Below are positions 36,293 through 48,600 of a DNA stretch of 64,000 bases, piece after piece. The translations under genes and the position numbers were made by a program. Location of the stretch: contig JAJQOW010000014.1 in NCBI GenBank assembly GCA_037975125.1, positions 23,397,914 through 23,461,913 of the forward strand. Reading direction: 5' to 3'. The number at the start of each line of letters is the position of its first letter. The first letter of the stretch is position 1. This stretch comes from Latrodectus hesperus (lineage: Eukaryota; Arthropoda; Arachnida; Araneae; Theridiidae). Below the pieces are notes generated by a model. It was not told the origin of the DNA and searched no databases. It saw nothing but the letters and a program-made list of their open reading frames with translations.

Positions 36293-36869
36293 CGATATTG
36301 CACCTGAGATCCGCAGCAGGGTTACACCTACTAACCGATGCTTTTTCGGCTTAAAAAAGTACTTAAAATCTAGTTTCGGTCTAGTCGAAAAACAAAAATT
36401 TTGATAAACAAATGCTTGATTCGGCCTATTCTCACTTACTCATCAGAAACGTGGACATTGACTGAGAAGGACAAAGAAACCATCTCCATTTTCGAAAGGA
36501 AAACTTAAAGAAGTATCTTTGATGGAATAAAATGTGAGAATACATGGCGAAGAAGAACTCATTCTGAGCTCTATAAAGAACCAGATATTGTTAAATTTAT
36601 CTCAATACAGAGATTAAAATGGGCAGGACATTTGAGCCGGATGAACGACAATCGGCTGACGAAAAAATTTTCTTGGCTCGCCCCATGGGCACCAGAAGAA
36701 GAGGACGACTGAAACTCCGATGGCATGACTGACTGGCTTGAAAACGACCTAAAAACACTAAAAGTGACAAACTGGATAATCTTGTCCAAAAATAGGGGGT
36801 CCTGGTATAGGGGCACTTCTGAGGAAGGCAAAGGCCCACCCTGGGCTGTCAGGCCAATGAAGAAGAAGA
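36293..36869 (+). mobile_element. LINE-B C-terminal fragment (frameshifted)
   Basis: It is close to the copy at 48601-49242 but starts further downstream, at IAPEIRSRV. Frameshifts break it after RCFFGLKKYLKS. The end gives RKAKAHPGLSGQ and an (GAA)n tail. The perfect 13-bp repeat agtatcttacaat flanks it (36280-36292 and 36870-36882). Confidence 0.93.
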
Positions 36870-37009
36870 AGTATCTTACAATAATGTCTTCCTCAAGTTA
36901 AAAACTGTAAATCCGCTTCTCACAGATAATCGCCAAGTTCATTCATACAAATTGAATTATGTCTCAAACCACAAACTGACTAGGTTGACCCATGATCTGA
37001 CGCTTCACG

Positions 37010-37075
37010 ATGCATTAAGGTCTAGTTAGCCCACGTGTACTAAAAATGACCCTTAGCTACTAACAAACCAATCGT
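37010..37075 (+). mobile_element. SINE-1 3'-end fragment
   Basis: 'aaggtctagttagcccacgtgt' and 'aaaaatgacccttagctact' with an acaaaccaa tail match the last third of SINE-1. Confidence 0.6.
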
Positions 37076-37079
37076 GATG

Positions 37080-38900
37080 CTCAAGGGAGTGACATTAAAT
37101 CCTACAAATCATCTAATGAATTGCCTCTTCTAGCCTTTTAGCATAAAGATCTGGGTCGGATATTAAACCCGCACTCTCCCGACCTCAAAAACGCCTTTTC
37201 CCACCACTATAACTGTTTAGAGAAAAACGCCGCTCTCTTTCTACTATGCCTAATGTGACAAGTGATTTACTCTATTATTAAAAAGGGAAATGCCACTGTC
37301 AACCCTGGTTTTAAATATAAAGTTATGTTGAATTGTGTCGATTAAAAATTAAGTGAAATATGAGCTCTGCGCTTCGAATGTTCCAAAAATGAGGCCCTTT
37401 CCCCTCTCTCTCTCCCAGTGCAGCTTAAGTATATAATGCTGAACATCGGCGTGAAGAAATAATAGTGTTTTGATAATTTATTTTGAAACTGATTTTTAAG
37501 AGGAAGTCTGCTTTCCACCCCCCTTCCCCATCCGAATGAAAAATGAACGCCTGTTCCGCTCGTTACAGGGGCGATTATTTCCTTCTCCCGAACTGTAATT
37601 CGATTGGCGGAAGGAAACTTCCTCACTTCTCCAGTTTCCATTGATGCGGGGGAGTCGTTTCCAGAATTCTTTCCCTGGGGAAGAGACCCTAAAAAAGCGG
37701 CAACAAATCCTAAAGTAAAAGAGACTGCCCGGAAAACAGGCTTCTCCGTGTCGCTCGTCCCACCTGCTCGCGTGGGCAGTAACGTGTGCGTCGATATTAC
37801 TTCTTATTGTTCGGAATAAATAGATCAATCGGCACTGAATAGATTGGGGGAGGAAGAAAACTCTGGTGACCCAACCCCACTGTTTCCCAGGAGAGAGGCA
37901 AAAGGAATACATTTTTCTGAATCGTCCTTTTTCTTCTTGAAATGGACTCATCAAGAACCGCAGTCGATGTCCTCCCAGAAATCTGAACGGATCATCGACT
38001 CTTTTCTCTGGTTCAGTCAATTTCTGAGATCATGTTTCCGAAACACTCAGTCACGGAGTTATCTTCAACTCGACTCGATTATTCGCAGTGAGGCAACACA
38101 TCTCTTTGAGGAAAAACATGCAGGACTCCCTAGAGCGGAAGATCGTGGATTCGATCTCAGGTAACCACGGGAAATGCAAGTTGTACTTCTGTATGAGGTT
38201 TCCAGGTTTTCTCCTTTGTGACATCAAATCCACAATCAATGGAAAATCCTCTCGGAAGGTAGTTATGCGTGGACACTAAAATGCCATACAGTTAGGCAGT
38301 CAGAAAATATAGAGAAAATAAATATGGAGCCAGTATTATCTATTTCTTTCTATGTTTTTTTTTTCTTTCTTTTAGAAAATGTGTTTCCTCATTCTAAATA
38401 TAATTTATAGTTATAGGAGTCCAATTAAGCCCCAGTAAATCAAAATAATTTGTTTATAAAGGATTGTTAGTGAGCTCCTATTTGTGTTTAATACATTCTG
38501 AAAAAATTGACACAGAAGTCTCAAGATGAATGACAAGTCATTTCGACAGACAACGCTGTATGCTATCGTCACACCTTCTGTGTGCATGCATATTTTAAAT
38601 CAATATTAACTTATTACAATGACTTCCCGCAAAATCTTACCATTACTATAATTTATAGCGCCACCTGGAGGCAAAATTGGCAACTAATTTTGAAAATTTT
38701 CTGTAATACAAGTTTCCTAATGAGCATCAGATAAATAAATGTCACTCTTCTACCAACCACAGTAACCATTATAAAACTACTTATGGAACATCTAGCGTGA
38801 ATGGAATTTCAAAAAAATGTCATTATGTGTGCTTATTTCCCATATCGGGACCACTGAGACTTAACAAATGATCCGACCAACCACTGAATATGGTTTTTGC

Positions 38901-38904
<4 letters not shown>
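37080..38904. other. Unique intronic sequence with GC-richer island (about 37340-38170)
   Basis: The island holds long open frames on both strands (for example minus 38020-37496, 174 codons, and plus 37844-38164). None has a recognised domain, and the two-sided openness suggests composition, not coding. Confidence 0.45.

Positions 38905-38981
<77 letters not shown>
38905..38981. repeat. (TA)n microsatellite
   Basis: About 77 bp of uninterrupted AT, some 150 bp upstream of the second plexin coding exon. Confidence 0.98.
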
Positions 38982-38986
<5 letters not shown>

Positions 38987-39132
38987 TGAGATCATCATAT
39001 TAAGCACATCTATTATTTTTGTTATATTAACAACATTGTTATGTTAATTATTTTGTTCATGTGGACATTTTCTGTTTATGCACAGCGGGTGTGTGTGTGT
39101 GTCGCTGAAGTGTTTGCTCTTTTTTTTTTCAG

Positions 39133-39315
39133 CAACTTCAAATAAACGACGAGTTTTGCGGAATGGACGTGAATACGCCTCTGGGTGGGAGTATGCCGGT
39201 GGAGGCCGCCCCCGTGCTCCGCTTCTCTGGCATCCTTCTGACCGCCGTGGCCGCCACCTCCACCCACGATTACACCGTCACCTTCCTTGGCACCTCCACC
39301 GGACACCTGAAGAAA
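39133..39315 (+). CDS. Plexin, second coding exon (Sema domain continuation)
   Basis: This 183-bp exon of 61 codons lies between a T-rich acceptor (AG at 39131-39132) and a GTAAGT donor at 39316. Both junctions are phase 0, matching the exon ending at 11378. The joined product reads on from the cysteine near residue 373 into LQINDEFCGMDVNTPLGG, the conserved blade-6/7 segment of plexin Sema domains. It ends with TVTFLGTSTGHLKK, where plexins have the FxGTxxGxLKK strand. It is GC-rich like the first exon. The next exon should encode the end of Sema and the PSI domain, but no such sequence was found to the right edge. Confidence 0.93.
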
Positions 39316-39691
39316 GTAAGTTGCTTTTGTTTTCTGCTTCTAGCGAATTTTGATTACGCTGTGGTATTGAATACCATTGATTTAATGTTGACATTTGAAT
39401 ATTTGCTCAGTTACTAAACCTGATTCATCAACAGTAGGTGGATATTCCAATTTTTTATGACCACTTTAACAGTGCACTTTTATAAACACTATGACAAAGA
39501 AAAAATAAAAAAAAAAAAAAAACAAAAAACATTGGAATTAGTGGTGTTATGTTTGCTGATATAAGCTCGCGGTGGCAATCTTTTTTTTTCTTTCTTTTTG
39601 TGCGTTTTTTAGTTTAAAAAAATCAGTTGAATGGTTTTGTGTTATTGCAGCAAATCAACTTCCAGTATTTGATCACATAATAATTAACTGA

Positions 39692-39865
39692 GCCGGCAGA
39701 TGAGCATTTAGCACTCTGGCCTTCAGTTTAACATTGTATGGGTTCAAATCCCACACCAGGCATAGATATTTATCGTGGTACGGTATTCAATTTAAACTGT
39801 AGGTTCTTGTCTAATAAATTCTCATGTACAATTAATTATAATAAAGCGGCAAACAAATAAAACCT
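39692..39865 (+). mobile_element. SINE-1, degenerate copy
   Basis: Head 'gagccggcagatgagcattt', box B 'ggttcaaatcccaca', body 'ggtattcaatttaaactgta' and a tail rich in acaaa. It follows SINE-1 throughout. Confidence 0.8.
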
Positions 39866-41373
39866 CGTGATAATTAATACCTTAAAAAGGAGAAAGTTCA
39901 GAAATATACGCAACACCAAAAACATTAATGTTTGAGTCAAATAAGTTATGTAGTTATTAAAAAGAAAATAATTTTTTTTTACAATCGTGAAAAAAAGAAC
40001 AAATTATTTCAAAAATAAAATGTTTTTTCTATAAAATTTTCGAAAAATATATTTTATGAAAAAAAAAATTACATTTTATCCTATTTTTTCAAGTAGAATA
40101 TGTAATTATATTTGAAAGTGGAAAAATAACCATTTTTTGATAAAATAAAATATATTGTGGTTAATGCTTAATTATTGTGTTCAAATTCGTTTTGTTGAGT
40201 GGGATTATTATTTCATAATAATAAGCTGAAAAGTATAAGAATATTCATCCTGAATTCTAATCCCATTAAGGAGTGAATATTTTGAAAATACACATCGTCT
40301 TTTTTTTTTTTTTTTTCCTGCGCGCTAATTTTCAAGAAAAATGTGCCACGTTACAAAAAATCACTTGCCGATTCAGCAGAAAGATTGTTCCAGTAACTGA
40401 TGAAGCCTTTAACATTTAAGTGAGACTGAAAATTTCAAAACCCCTGTTCTCACTCTCCCCCACCCCCACGACCCACTTCCGGAAACAGTTCGGAACTGTG
40501 CACTCTTGGGTCCATGCTGTAAAAACGCAAACGAATGGGTTCGTCGCAAAATCCATCCATCCCACGCAACCCCTCCCCCTCCATCGGAAAACCCCACTTA
40601 AGGATGTTGGTGACGGAGAGGGGGAGGGGGCCACAGAAATGAATGTCGAGAACGAAATGAATAAGTAAAATATGGAAAACTGCCGACGGGGAAGTAAGGA
40701 AGAAGAGAGGGGTAAAAAAATCGGAAAAGGAAAATGTTCATTATCGACAGTCATTTAAAATGAAGGTTCGTTTAGAAACATCTGTCCCAAAGATCTATTA
40801 TAATTTTTTTCATTCCCCCCCCCCGTGAGTGCGGGGGTGGACTGAGTTGAGGGAAGCATACATTTATATAAAAACCGTCCGCTGTTATTAATTGAATGGG
40901 AAACGATACGGAAATGTAGAGATATCGATTTTGTGATCGGCGGTTTTGCTCGCCATTCCTTCGTATTTTCGTGTTGGGTGCTTTCCTAAATGGCCCACCC
41001 CCTCCCTCTTTTTGGGATTAGAAAATCGCATAAATGCGTGCAACAGGAGTACACGTCGCTTTCCACCCTCCCCATTCTCCTCCCGATGATTCAGCGAAAT
41101 AACAGATCTTTGTGCTTACCATGCTTTCTGCTTCCCCCAGGTAACCCTGGACTTCTCAGAGGTTATAGGTTTTTATGGACTGTGTGTAGGAAAAAAGGAT
41201 GTGTGTTACTTCCGGAGAAACAGTATAGGAAATATAAAAGAGATAGCGAAAGGTGTCTACCCTTTAAAGTTTGTTTTCCTGCATTTCTCTCCGATGATTC
41301 GTGTCTATTTATTATTTTAACTCGATCTATATATTAGCAGACAAGCTATAATAGTTTTATTTTTTTCCGAATT
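39866..41373. other. Unique intronic sequence with GC-richer island (about 40420-41200)
   Basis: The first 450 bp are very AT-rich. The island has C-rich stretches and open frames on both strands without recognisable products. Confidence 0.45.
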
Positions 41374-42207
41374 CGGTAATTTTCATTATTTTTTTATTCT
41401 ATTCTGGCACTTGAACATATTTCCTTTTGCTATTTCCCTTTTATATATCCCATTTTACCTTCCTCCTTGTTCCTGAATAATCACCCATGGGTTTAGCTGA
41501 AATGAGATCCACCTACCCCGAATGGACATTGTGAAGAAACCAATGATGGAAGACTTTTTATATTATTTTAGAGATTTGTTCGGTAATTTTCATTATTTTT
41601 TTATTCTATTCTGGCACTTGAACATATTTCCTTTTGCTATTTCCCTTTTATATATCCCACTTTACCTTCCTCCTTGTTCCTGAATAATCACCCATGGGTT
41701 TAGCTGAAATGAGATCCACCTACCCCGAATGGACATTGTGAAGAAACCAATGATGGAAGACTTTTTATATTATTTTAGAGATTTTTGTTCGGTAATTTTC
41801 ATTATTTTTTATTCTATTCTGGCACTTGAACATATTTCCTTTTGCTATTTCCCTTTTATATATCCCACTTTACCTTCCTCCTTGTTCCTGAATAATCACC
41901 CATGGGTTTAGCTGAAATGAGATCCACCTAGCCCGAATAATGGACATTGTGAAGAAACCAATGATGGAAGACTTTTTATATTATTTTAGAGATTTTTGTT
42001 CGGTAATTTTCATTATTTTTTATTCTATTCTGGCACTTGAACATATTTCCTTTTGCTATTTCCCTTTTATATATCCCACTTTACCTTCCTCCTTGTTCCT
42101 GAATAATCACCCATGGGTTTAGCTGAAATGAGATCCACCTAACCCGAATAATGGACATTGTAAAGAAACCAATGATGGAAGATTTTTTATATTGTTTTAG
42201 AGATTTG
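41374..42207 (+). repeat. Tandem array, 211-bp unit, four copies
   Basis: The anchor atggacattgt occurs at 41522, 41729, 41940 and 42151 (spacings 207, 211, 211). Units differ at very few positions. The two middle units carry an identical 60-codon ATG frame, while the other copies differ in indels near the junction. Such identity points to recent unequal exchange or replication slippage. Confidence 0.96.
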
Positions 42208-43504
42208 TTTTAAATTTGGTTCCAGTGATCAACACTTTTTATAGCTTTTAAAGGGTATAAATTATGCTCAAAATGGTAAAAATTGATACAATATCTTCAA
42301 CACCGCGCTTTGAGAGCAAATGGAGGCTGCTCTAAAGCATTCTATTACCTACCGTGTCCATTGCCTTCTGGGAAGACTTTGCATGGATAGTCATCCGTAT
42401 TCGCATATTGAAAGCGAGGAAAATTGGAAAACTCCCAAGCACCCACCGGGACAGATGTGTAAGCAGAGGGCGCAATCCCGTTCTTCAGCAGTGGCTGGGA
42501 TCCAGTCGAGGACCTTTCTCGCTGATGAATTCTGTCGCACCTCTATGCCACTGCGAGCCCATAAAACCGAGCATCTTATGAAGTAATAAAAGTATAGCAG
42601 CTGCTAAACGAATATAATGGTCAAATGTCTTCTGGACCCATGGGTTGAACTTTCATTCTGTTGAATGAAGAATGATTGAAAGAAGTGCTTCCAGTTTTAA
42701 GAATTGGAATGCTGACCAGTTCCCTCGAGTTGACCCCTGCACAAGGGGAGCGTTGTGATTGAAGGAGACTCTTCTGCGTGGGTGCTGCTCCTCCATTATG
42801 AAATCAGAGGCCGTCCCCCTTCCTTAATGACAAACAGCGACCCCCTCCCCAGTCCAAGATTACAGAGACCCTAATGGGCCAGTGCACTTGTTGCCTCGCT
42901 CGTTAAAAGAGGGGGTATTAAAGACGCTCATTCGGCCCGAATCACCTATTAAGACAATGCTTGCTGGAGGGGGTGGAGTTTAGGATCGGGAGGGGCTATT
43001 AGTGAGCGGGGGAGCGCAAGTTCTCAGGGCACTCTGCATTTTTGATTGCTTACCATTAAATTCTTGGACCGCTGCAAAGTGGGATGTCGCTGATGTTCTA
43101 TAAACTGTTAATGCAGCACTGCAAAGTATGAAAACGCCGAATGTCGTGTTGTTCTCGGAGCATCTGTTGATACGTCGTTCTTTTCATTCCAAGATTCATT
43201 CGCTTTTTGTATTGGGGACTGTCCATTGCTCAGGATCCACGTGATATGTATAGAGAATAATTAAAGGTAGAAAAAATATTTATGAAAATGTGTTATAGTG
43301 TACTGAAGTTTCCAGCAAAGCAATAATTAGAAAACTTAAAAATATCAATTTTGATTAAAAACTAAGTAATTAACACTGCAAATTCTCAAAAAAATTTTTT
43401 CATAAAATAATTGAAAATACAGAAGCAATAGAAAGCATAAACCAGAAGAGATATTTAAATACTAGATATACAGATCTATGGTTACATGTGTGTAATAAAA
43501 AATT
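42208..43504. other. Unique intronic sequence with GC-richer island (about 42690-43030)
   Basis: No gene seen. The island contains G-runs and TTAAT/ATTA cores and no repeats; it may be regulatory. Frames at 42320-42586 lack a signature. Confidence 0.45.
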
Positions 43505-44026
43505 CCACCCGAAAGGGCGGATTCGATTCCCAATGCCGCCAAAAACCCACCAATCCCACAGATTTACGTGCTCGATAAATCTGTGGGATTGAAAGTCCTG
43601 TGGTTGGTCGTTGAGTAGTTACCATGGGTGTATGTTCTACATAAAATTTCCTCCCCCTTCAGATCAGCCGAGCTGGCAGCCGAATGGCTAGCGCTCTTGC
43701 CTTCGGTTCAACAGTTCGTGGGTTCGAATCCCATCTTGGGCATGGATGTTTGTAGTGGTTCGGAATCCACTTTAAACAGTAGGCACCGGTCTAATTAGCC
43801 CTCGTGTGCAAAAAATGACCGTTGAGCAACAAACCAACCAACCCCTTTCAGATCAATTTCAAAATTGAGGGAGGGGATCGGATCCTCTGGTGGTGCCATC
43901 TATCGGAGGATTTGAAGATCAAAGTCGTACTTTCACCTTCGTAGTGCTCTAATTAAATGAAAGACGCAACCTACAGACTTAAATTCGCATAGCCAATGGC
44001 ACAAGTGTCATAAGTAACACAACATG

Positions 44027-44028
<2 letters not shown>
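43505..44028 (+). mobile_element. SINE-3 interrupted by a SINE-1
   Basis: The left piece (43505-43666) has the box B (gattcgattcccaatgcc) and a perfect 16-bp inverted repeat, 43551-43566 with 43576-43591. The right piece (43856-44028) continues the same SINE-3 body seen on the minus strand at 33599-33967, ending 'gtcataagtaacacaac'. A SINE-1 lies between them. The head is truncated. Confidence 0.88.
43667..43841 (+). mobile_element. SINE-1 nested in SINE-3
   Basis: A near-complete SINE-1, very close to the copy at 3181-3360. It is flanked by a 14-bp duplication with one mismatch (cccccttcagatca at 43653-43666, cccctttcagatca at 43842-43855). The uninterrupted SINE-3 at 33599-33967 confirms the empty site. 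Confidence 0.93.

Positions 44029-44068
<40 letters not shown>
44029..44068. repeat. (AT)n microsatellite at the SINE-3 tail
   Basis: About 40 bp of pure AT starting right after the SINE-3 3' end. Confidence 0.95.
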
Positions 44069-44073
<5 letters not shown>

Positions 44074-45015
44074 ATCCACATTAAGAGAGAATGATTATAG
44101 ATGTTGATCTGGTGATTTCCTAGAAATGATCCTCCTATAAATTGTTTCACAGAAGTTTTGTGTTCCTTTAGAAAGATATTTTATAGTAAAAATTTGGTAT
44201 AGAGTAAAAACCACAACATAAAATATTTTAATAAGGTTTTCTTTTATTTCTGTACAAAATTATGCTGATTATATGAAGTCGTGTCAGTTAGAGATATCCA
44301 GTCTTGTCAATCAAAATGTGTTTCCTATTGAACTAAAAGTAAGAGAACGAATCCTCAAAAATTGAAGTGATCATTAGTTGAGATTTTCTTAGGATATTAA
44401 ACAAAATTTAGAGTTTTCTCGTTTTATTCAATATTTTGAATGCTTCCCTTTCTTGTATATTGGAAATGCCATAAGTAAATTTTTTACACCCAAATAGAAT
44501 CGCAAGAAGGAGAATTCCATTTATTATTTAAAATGTTCCTTTTCTTTTAAGTATAGTGTCCATATTGTTTCCCGATCATAAGTCTAACATCTTTGTAGTG
44601 GAAGATGACTTGTTCGATCCTAGTCATTGCGGAACAATAAAAGATATTGCGTTTCTATCTACCTTTCTTAAATTTGTGGGAATAGAATTTTCCGGGTTTT
44701 CTCCTTTGCAGCTCGTGAACACAACTCATTCTCCTGGAAACGTTCTCCAGAAAAGGAAATTTGCAGTTTGTTAAATCAAAATAAATCCGTACATCAGCGT
44801 ACAGTTTTTAAGCTTATCTTTATGCAATGTCTCGATGCATTTTATTTCCTGAATATATGTGACAAAGATATGAATATTAAGGTGGATAAGAATTTTGAAT
44901 CGTCTTAAGTCTAGCTTATGTGTTATGCGTAGTAAAAAATAACGGTTTGTGTTGAGAAATAGAAGTTTATACTTAGCTCAATTTGTTGGAAATACTGTTA
45001 TTTAAAACAAATTTT
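44069..45015. other. Unique AT-rich intronic sequence
   Basis: No gene or repeat recognised. The frame 44556-44774 has no domain signature. Confidence 0.5.
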
Positions 45016-45027
45016 TGATGTTTTAAA

Positions 45028-45713
45028 GCAGCTACAAAGGCTGCATCAGATCCAATTTTACCATCGGTTCCTCTCTCAGATGTGAGAAAGGTTATGAAGT
45101 TTTATAAATGGTCTTTGGCAGGAATCGTGTAACTTGCAGGTCGGCAACAAATTGCACACCATTTTGTCATTCGTCACCTCATCAGTTTTACCGATACGAA
45201 GTGCTGATGTTAGATTAAAACTCGTCTTCGTATCGGACACACACGTTTCACACACAGACATTTGTTTTTAAATGAACTAAATCGATGGTGTGAAAAGTGT
45301 GATGAACCATTCACTGTTTATCATATTTTAATTTCATCTCATGATTTTAACCAATAACATTTACACTTTTTTAATACTGATTTTATAGCTTTATTTGATA
45401 TAATAAGGGATCCACCTCATAAAAACTTATTTGCTCTCTTAAGGGCAATAGGTTTTATTCGTTTTATTTAATAAGTATTTTAAATTATAAAATTATATAT
45501 ATATTTGATTTCTTCCTTTTTTATATTTTATAATTAAAGTTTACAGTAATAGAATCTTTGCTTAAAATTTGCAACTAATTTTTTTTTTAATTTTAATGTT
45601 GCTTGGATTTTTTGAAAAAAATAAATAAATAATATATAAATAAAACTACAAAAATCTTACTCTTGGCGCAACATGTCCATTTTTGGACCTTGCGCCATAA
45701 AAACCAACCAACC
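45028..45713 (+). mobile_element. LINE-C 3' fragment
   Basis: Homologous to 17722-18287 but longer at its 5' end. The 'PIRSADVRL' and 'IGHTRFTHRHLFLNEL' segments recur in broken frames. The 3' UTR ends with a hairpin tggcgcaa...ttgcgcca (about 45664-45698, with an inner gtcc/ggac pair) and an (AACC)n tail. The perfect 12-bp repeat tgatgttttaaa flanks it (45016-45027 and 45714-45725). Confidence 0.93.
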
Positions 45714-45725
45714 TGATGTTTTAAA

Positions 45726-46184
45726 AGAAAAAATAATTAAAGAAAGTTTAACTTCTCCTGAGTTTACTTCGAAAAGTTAATCCAACGCTTCAAATAAAAC
45801 AAATTAGTGTCTTAAATTTTTTTTTACTGCCCTAGTTAAATCGGTACAAAAAAATGAAAGCGAAGGTGGCATGTGCGGTTGATGTCCAGTCCTTCCGAAG
45901 AGGGGAAAAGTGGATTATATATCCCTGCGTAGGGAAAAACTCCACTCCATTATTCAGAACTCTTCCCGTCCCAGCAACTTCGGAGGAATCGTTCTGGTGC
46001 TATAAATAAGAAATCGAGTCGTCCCTAGCGAAAGTCCTTCTTCCTGCAGATTATGTGCGAGGGCAAAGTCCGGCTGTCTCCCTGCATCGGCTTCAATTGA
46101 TTGCAGAGGGGGTAGGGACTTTTTTCTTCTCATTTTCCCTCTCCCTGAGACTGCTTAATGATAATTTGATTAGCAAAGATTCAT
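45726..46184. other. Unique intronic sequence with GC-richer island (about 45850-46150)
   Basis: Non-repetitive in this window and continuous with the 46185-46799 segment. This supports that segment being native to the locus. Confidence 0.5.
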
Positions 46185-46799
46185 TTAAGCTGTGATTAGG
46201 GTAGGAAGTGCTTTTCACTAATACATTCATTGCTCTGCTCTAGCAAAGAGTAAATCCAGGATATTTTCCCATTGTTTTTTTTTTTTTATTCTGTTATCTT
46301 TGCTTACAAAGTCTGTAAACTTCGGGAAATAATCCCTTGAAGATCGGAATCGATTGCTTTTATCGATTAAATTATCGTACACGAGATGGAGAGATCTCTG
46401 GTTATTGCAAAATAAATAAATAATGATGTGTCAAAAATAATTCAGTAAAGTACGCGTATTTTTATATAAAACCTTATTTCTTTTTATAAAATACTTAAAA
46501 AAGTTATTAGAAAAAGAATGCTATCCTATGTTTTTATATTAAAATAAGTTCAAAAAAATATTTTATTTTTTTCATTTTCATAATAAAATTGAAGATATAA
46601 ATTATTTACGAAAAAAAGTGATATCAATAATCGATAATTGTGTAACAGTTTGCAGAATAAAAGAAATTATTTCTCACATTTATATTTTCTCACAAAACCG
46701 ACCGATTTTTTTCCTCACACTACGTTTCTCACAAATTTATTTATTATTTACTATTTTCTCACAAAATTATTTTTTATTTTATTTATTTATTATTTCTCA
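46185..46799 (+). other. Source segment of the retrocopy at 8979-9486
   Basis: Apart from indels it matches the reverse complement of 8979-9486, from 'tttaagctgtgattagggta' to 'gtaacagtttgcagaat'. A low-complexity expansion (about 46680-46795, with a partial repeat of tctcacaaaaccgaccga) is absent from the copy. It is contiguous with the unique island on its left and lacks the first SINE-2 seen in the copy. Confidence 0.8.
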
Positions 46800-47098
46800 C
46801 AAAACCGACCGATGGCTGAGTGGTTAGCGTTCCTGACTCCTGAGCTGTGGGTCCCGGGTTCGAATCCCGGTTCGGGCATGGATATTTCTTTCCTTCTCTG
46901 TCCTTTCTTCTGTGATGTTGTATGAATGTGGCCCACCCTATAAACGGGTTTGTGGTGGTATGGCGCGGGTAACGCTACTCGCCTCCGTGACTTGGTTCAC
47001 AGGTGCCCGCTGGGTAACGATAAATGAGTAGCGTTTCTGGCCTTGTTGTGGCATAGGGTTAGTCACCCAAGTGTGCCCGCCATTGGAATAAAAAAACG
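46800..47098 (+). mobile_element. SINE-2 with its own target duplication
   Basis: Full copy with tRNA-like head (gatggctgagtggttagcgt, ggttcgaatcc), conserved body and attggaataaaaaaa tail. The 9-bp repeat tatttctca flanks it (46791-46799 and 47099-47107). This identifies an original insertion here, unlike its counterpart at 8674-8978. Confidence 0.88.
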
Positions 47099-47107
47099 TA
47101 TTTCTCA

Positions 47108-48589
47108 TTAAGAATACTGATTAAGGCATAACTACCAAATCGCTATTTTTTTAATTAATTCAGATTAAAATTTATCAATGGCGGTTGGCAGTGGCAGCTA
47201 ACAGTTCACACATATGTGCTTTAAATAAGTAAATGCCATCTAGAATGTTCGGAATTATCATCCAACAAACTCCATATCTATTTTTGACGGATTCTAAAGG
47301 AGACAATTCAGAATAATAGAACTGTACAAGTAACTCTAAACTCTACTGAAAAATAAAAAGAAACTGATCTTTTAATATGTCCATAAAAACCACCGATTTC
47401 TCTGTGATGTCTTCAAACTCATTGAACAAATTTCTGATTGGTTCTGCAGAGGCATGCTTTTGCTCCTTGCACATGTGTAAGAAAAATCATCAAAGATTTG
47501 AAGAACTAACACGCTTGCGTGGGAGGGCATGAGTAATGGCTACTCTGTCATCCAACATAACCTCATCGCGAGTCCAAGAACAAGTTCTTACGATTGGAAA
47601 CTTTTTTCCAGAAACATTCTATCAAAGAAAAAGGATGAAACTAAAGTGCTCAGGGAAAAATAAAGTCTCCAGCGAAGAAATATGTTCTCCTTTCTCAATC
47701 CCCGGATCGAAGAAGTTCGAATCCTCCCCCACCGTTTCTCTGGAGAATGGAATGTATCTTTTTACTTCGCAGCCATTCGCTTCCGATTTATATTTATACC
47801 GCCTTTCACTATCTTTCCGGGGCTGACTTCTGAGCAGTCTTTGGAAATTTTTTTTTCCTTCCTTCCCCACAAGATGACCCCTCGAAAAGACATTTTTTCC
47901 GCCAAATTCTTCTCTTTGCTTTGAAGTAATAGTCCCAGAAATGGGTTACTTGCTGAAATCGAAGCCTTGCATTTTGGGGAAGGTAGATATATATATTTTT
48001 TCCTTTGAATTATTTCTTAATTAGAGAAAGAAAAGTTTAAAAATGAACTTAATCTTGATTTGCTCTCATTTCTTATAAAAAATCTTTTGGGACTTTTAAT
48101 TTGGTTTGATTCGGTTGACATGTCACTCTGTTGCCCCAATTTGCTTACTTGAATTGATTTGATGATGAAGACTTACAGGCTTATTTCTGTAAACAACAAC
48201 AGGTTGGAGTCGAACCTATAGACTATTGAACTGAAGACCAAAATGCTAATCCTTCAGTTGCCAGCGTGGTATGATTCCGTAAGCAATGGAGCAAAGCAAA
48301 TAACTTAAAAAGCTGTATTTTTTTAAGTTATTAGAAATCGATGAGTTCAATTTTTAGTATTGTTACTACTTTGAAATAGCAAAAAATGTCTTTCAGCGTT
48401 TAGAGATACACATGCTATTATTAAAAACTCTCTCTATTCACGGTCTAGAAAACGAATAAAAATAATAATCTTGAATCAAATGTTCAGAGAGGGCAAAAGA
48501 TTTTTAAAATATAAATGTTGTTATACATGACATGTTTATGAAATATTTATGTAAAAATAAGCTCTCGTCTCTTCTTTTTTGTTGTGAGT
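47108..48589. other. Unique intronic sequence with GC-richer island (about 47520-47960)
   Basis: No gene supported; paired open frames on both strands of the island. At about 48195-48275 a minus-strand tRNA-like trace (box B 'ggttcgactccaacc' on minus) marks an old SINE head. Confidence 0.45.
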
Positions 48590-48600
48590 AATTTTAATGG

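Noticed and set aside
25961..42207. Tandem arrays as CRISPR arrays
   Set aside because: Units are contiguous or diverged without unique spacers, in a eukaryotic intron with no cas genes.
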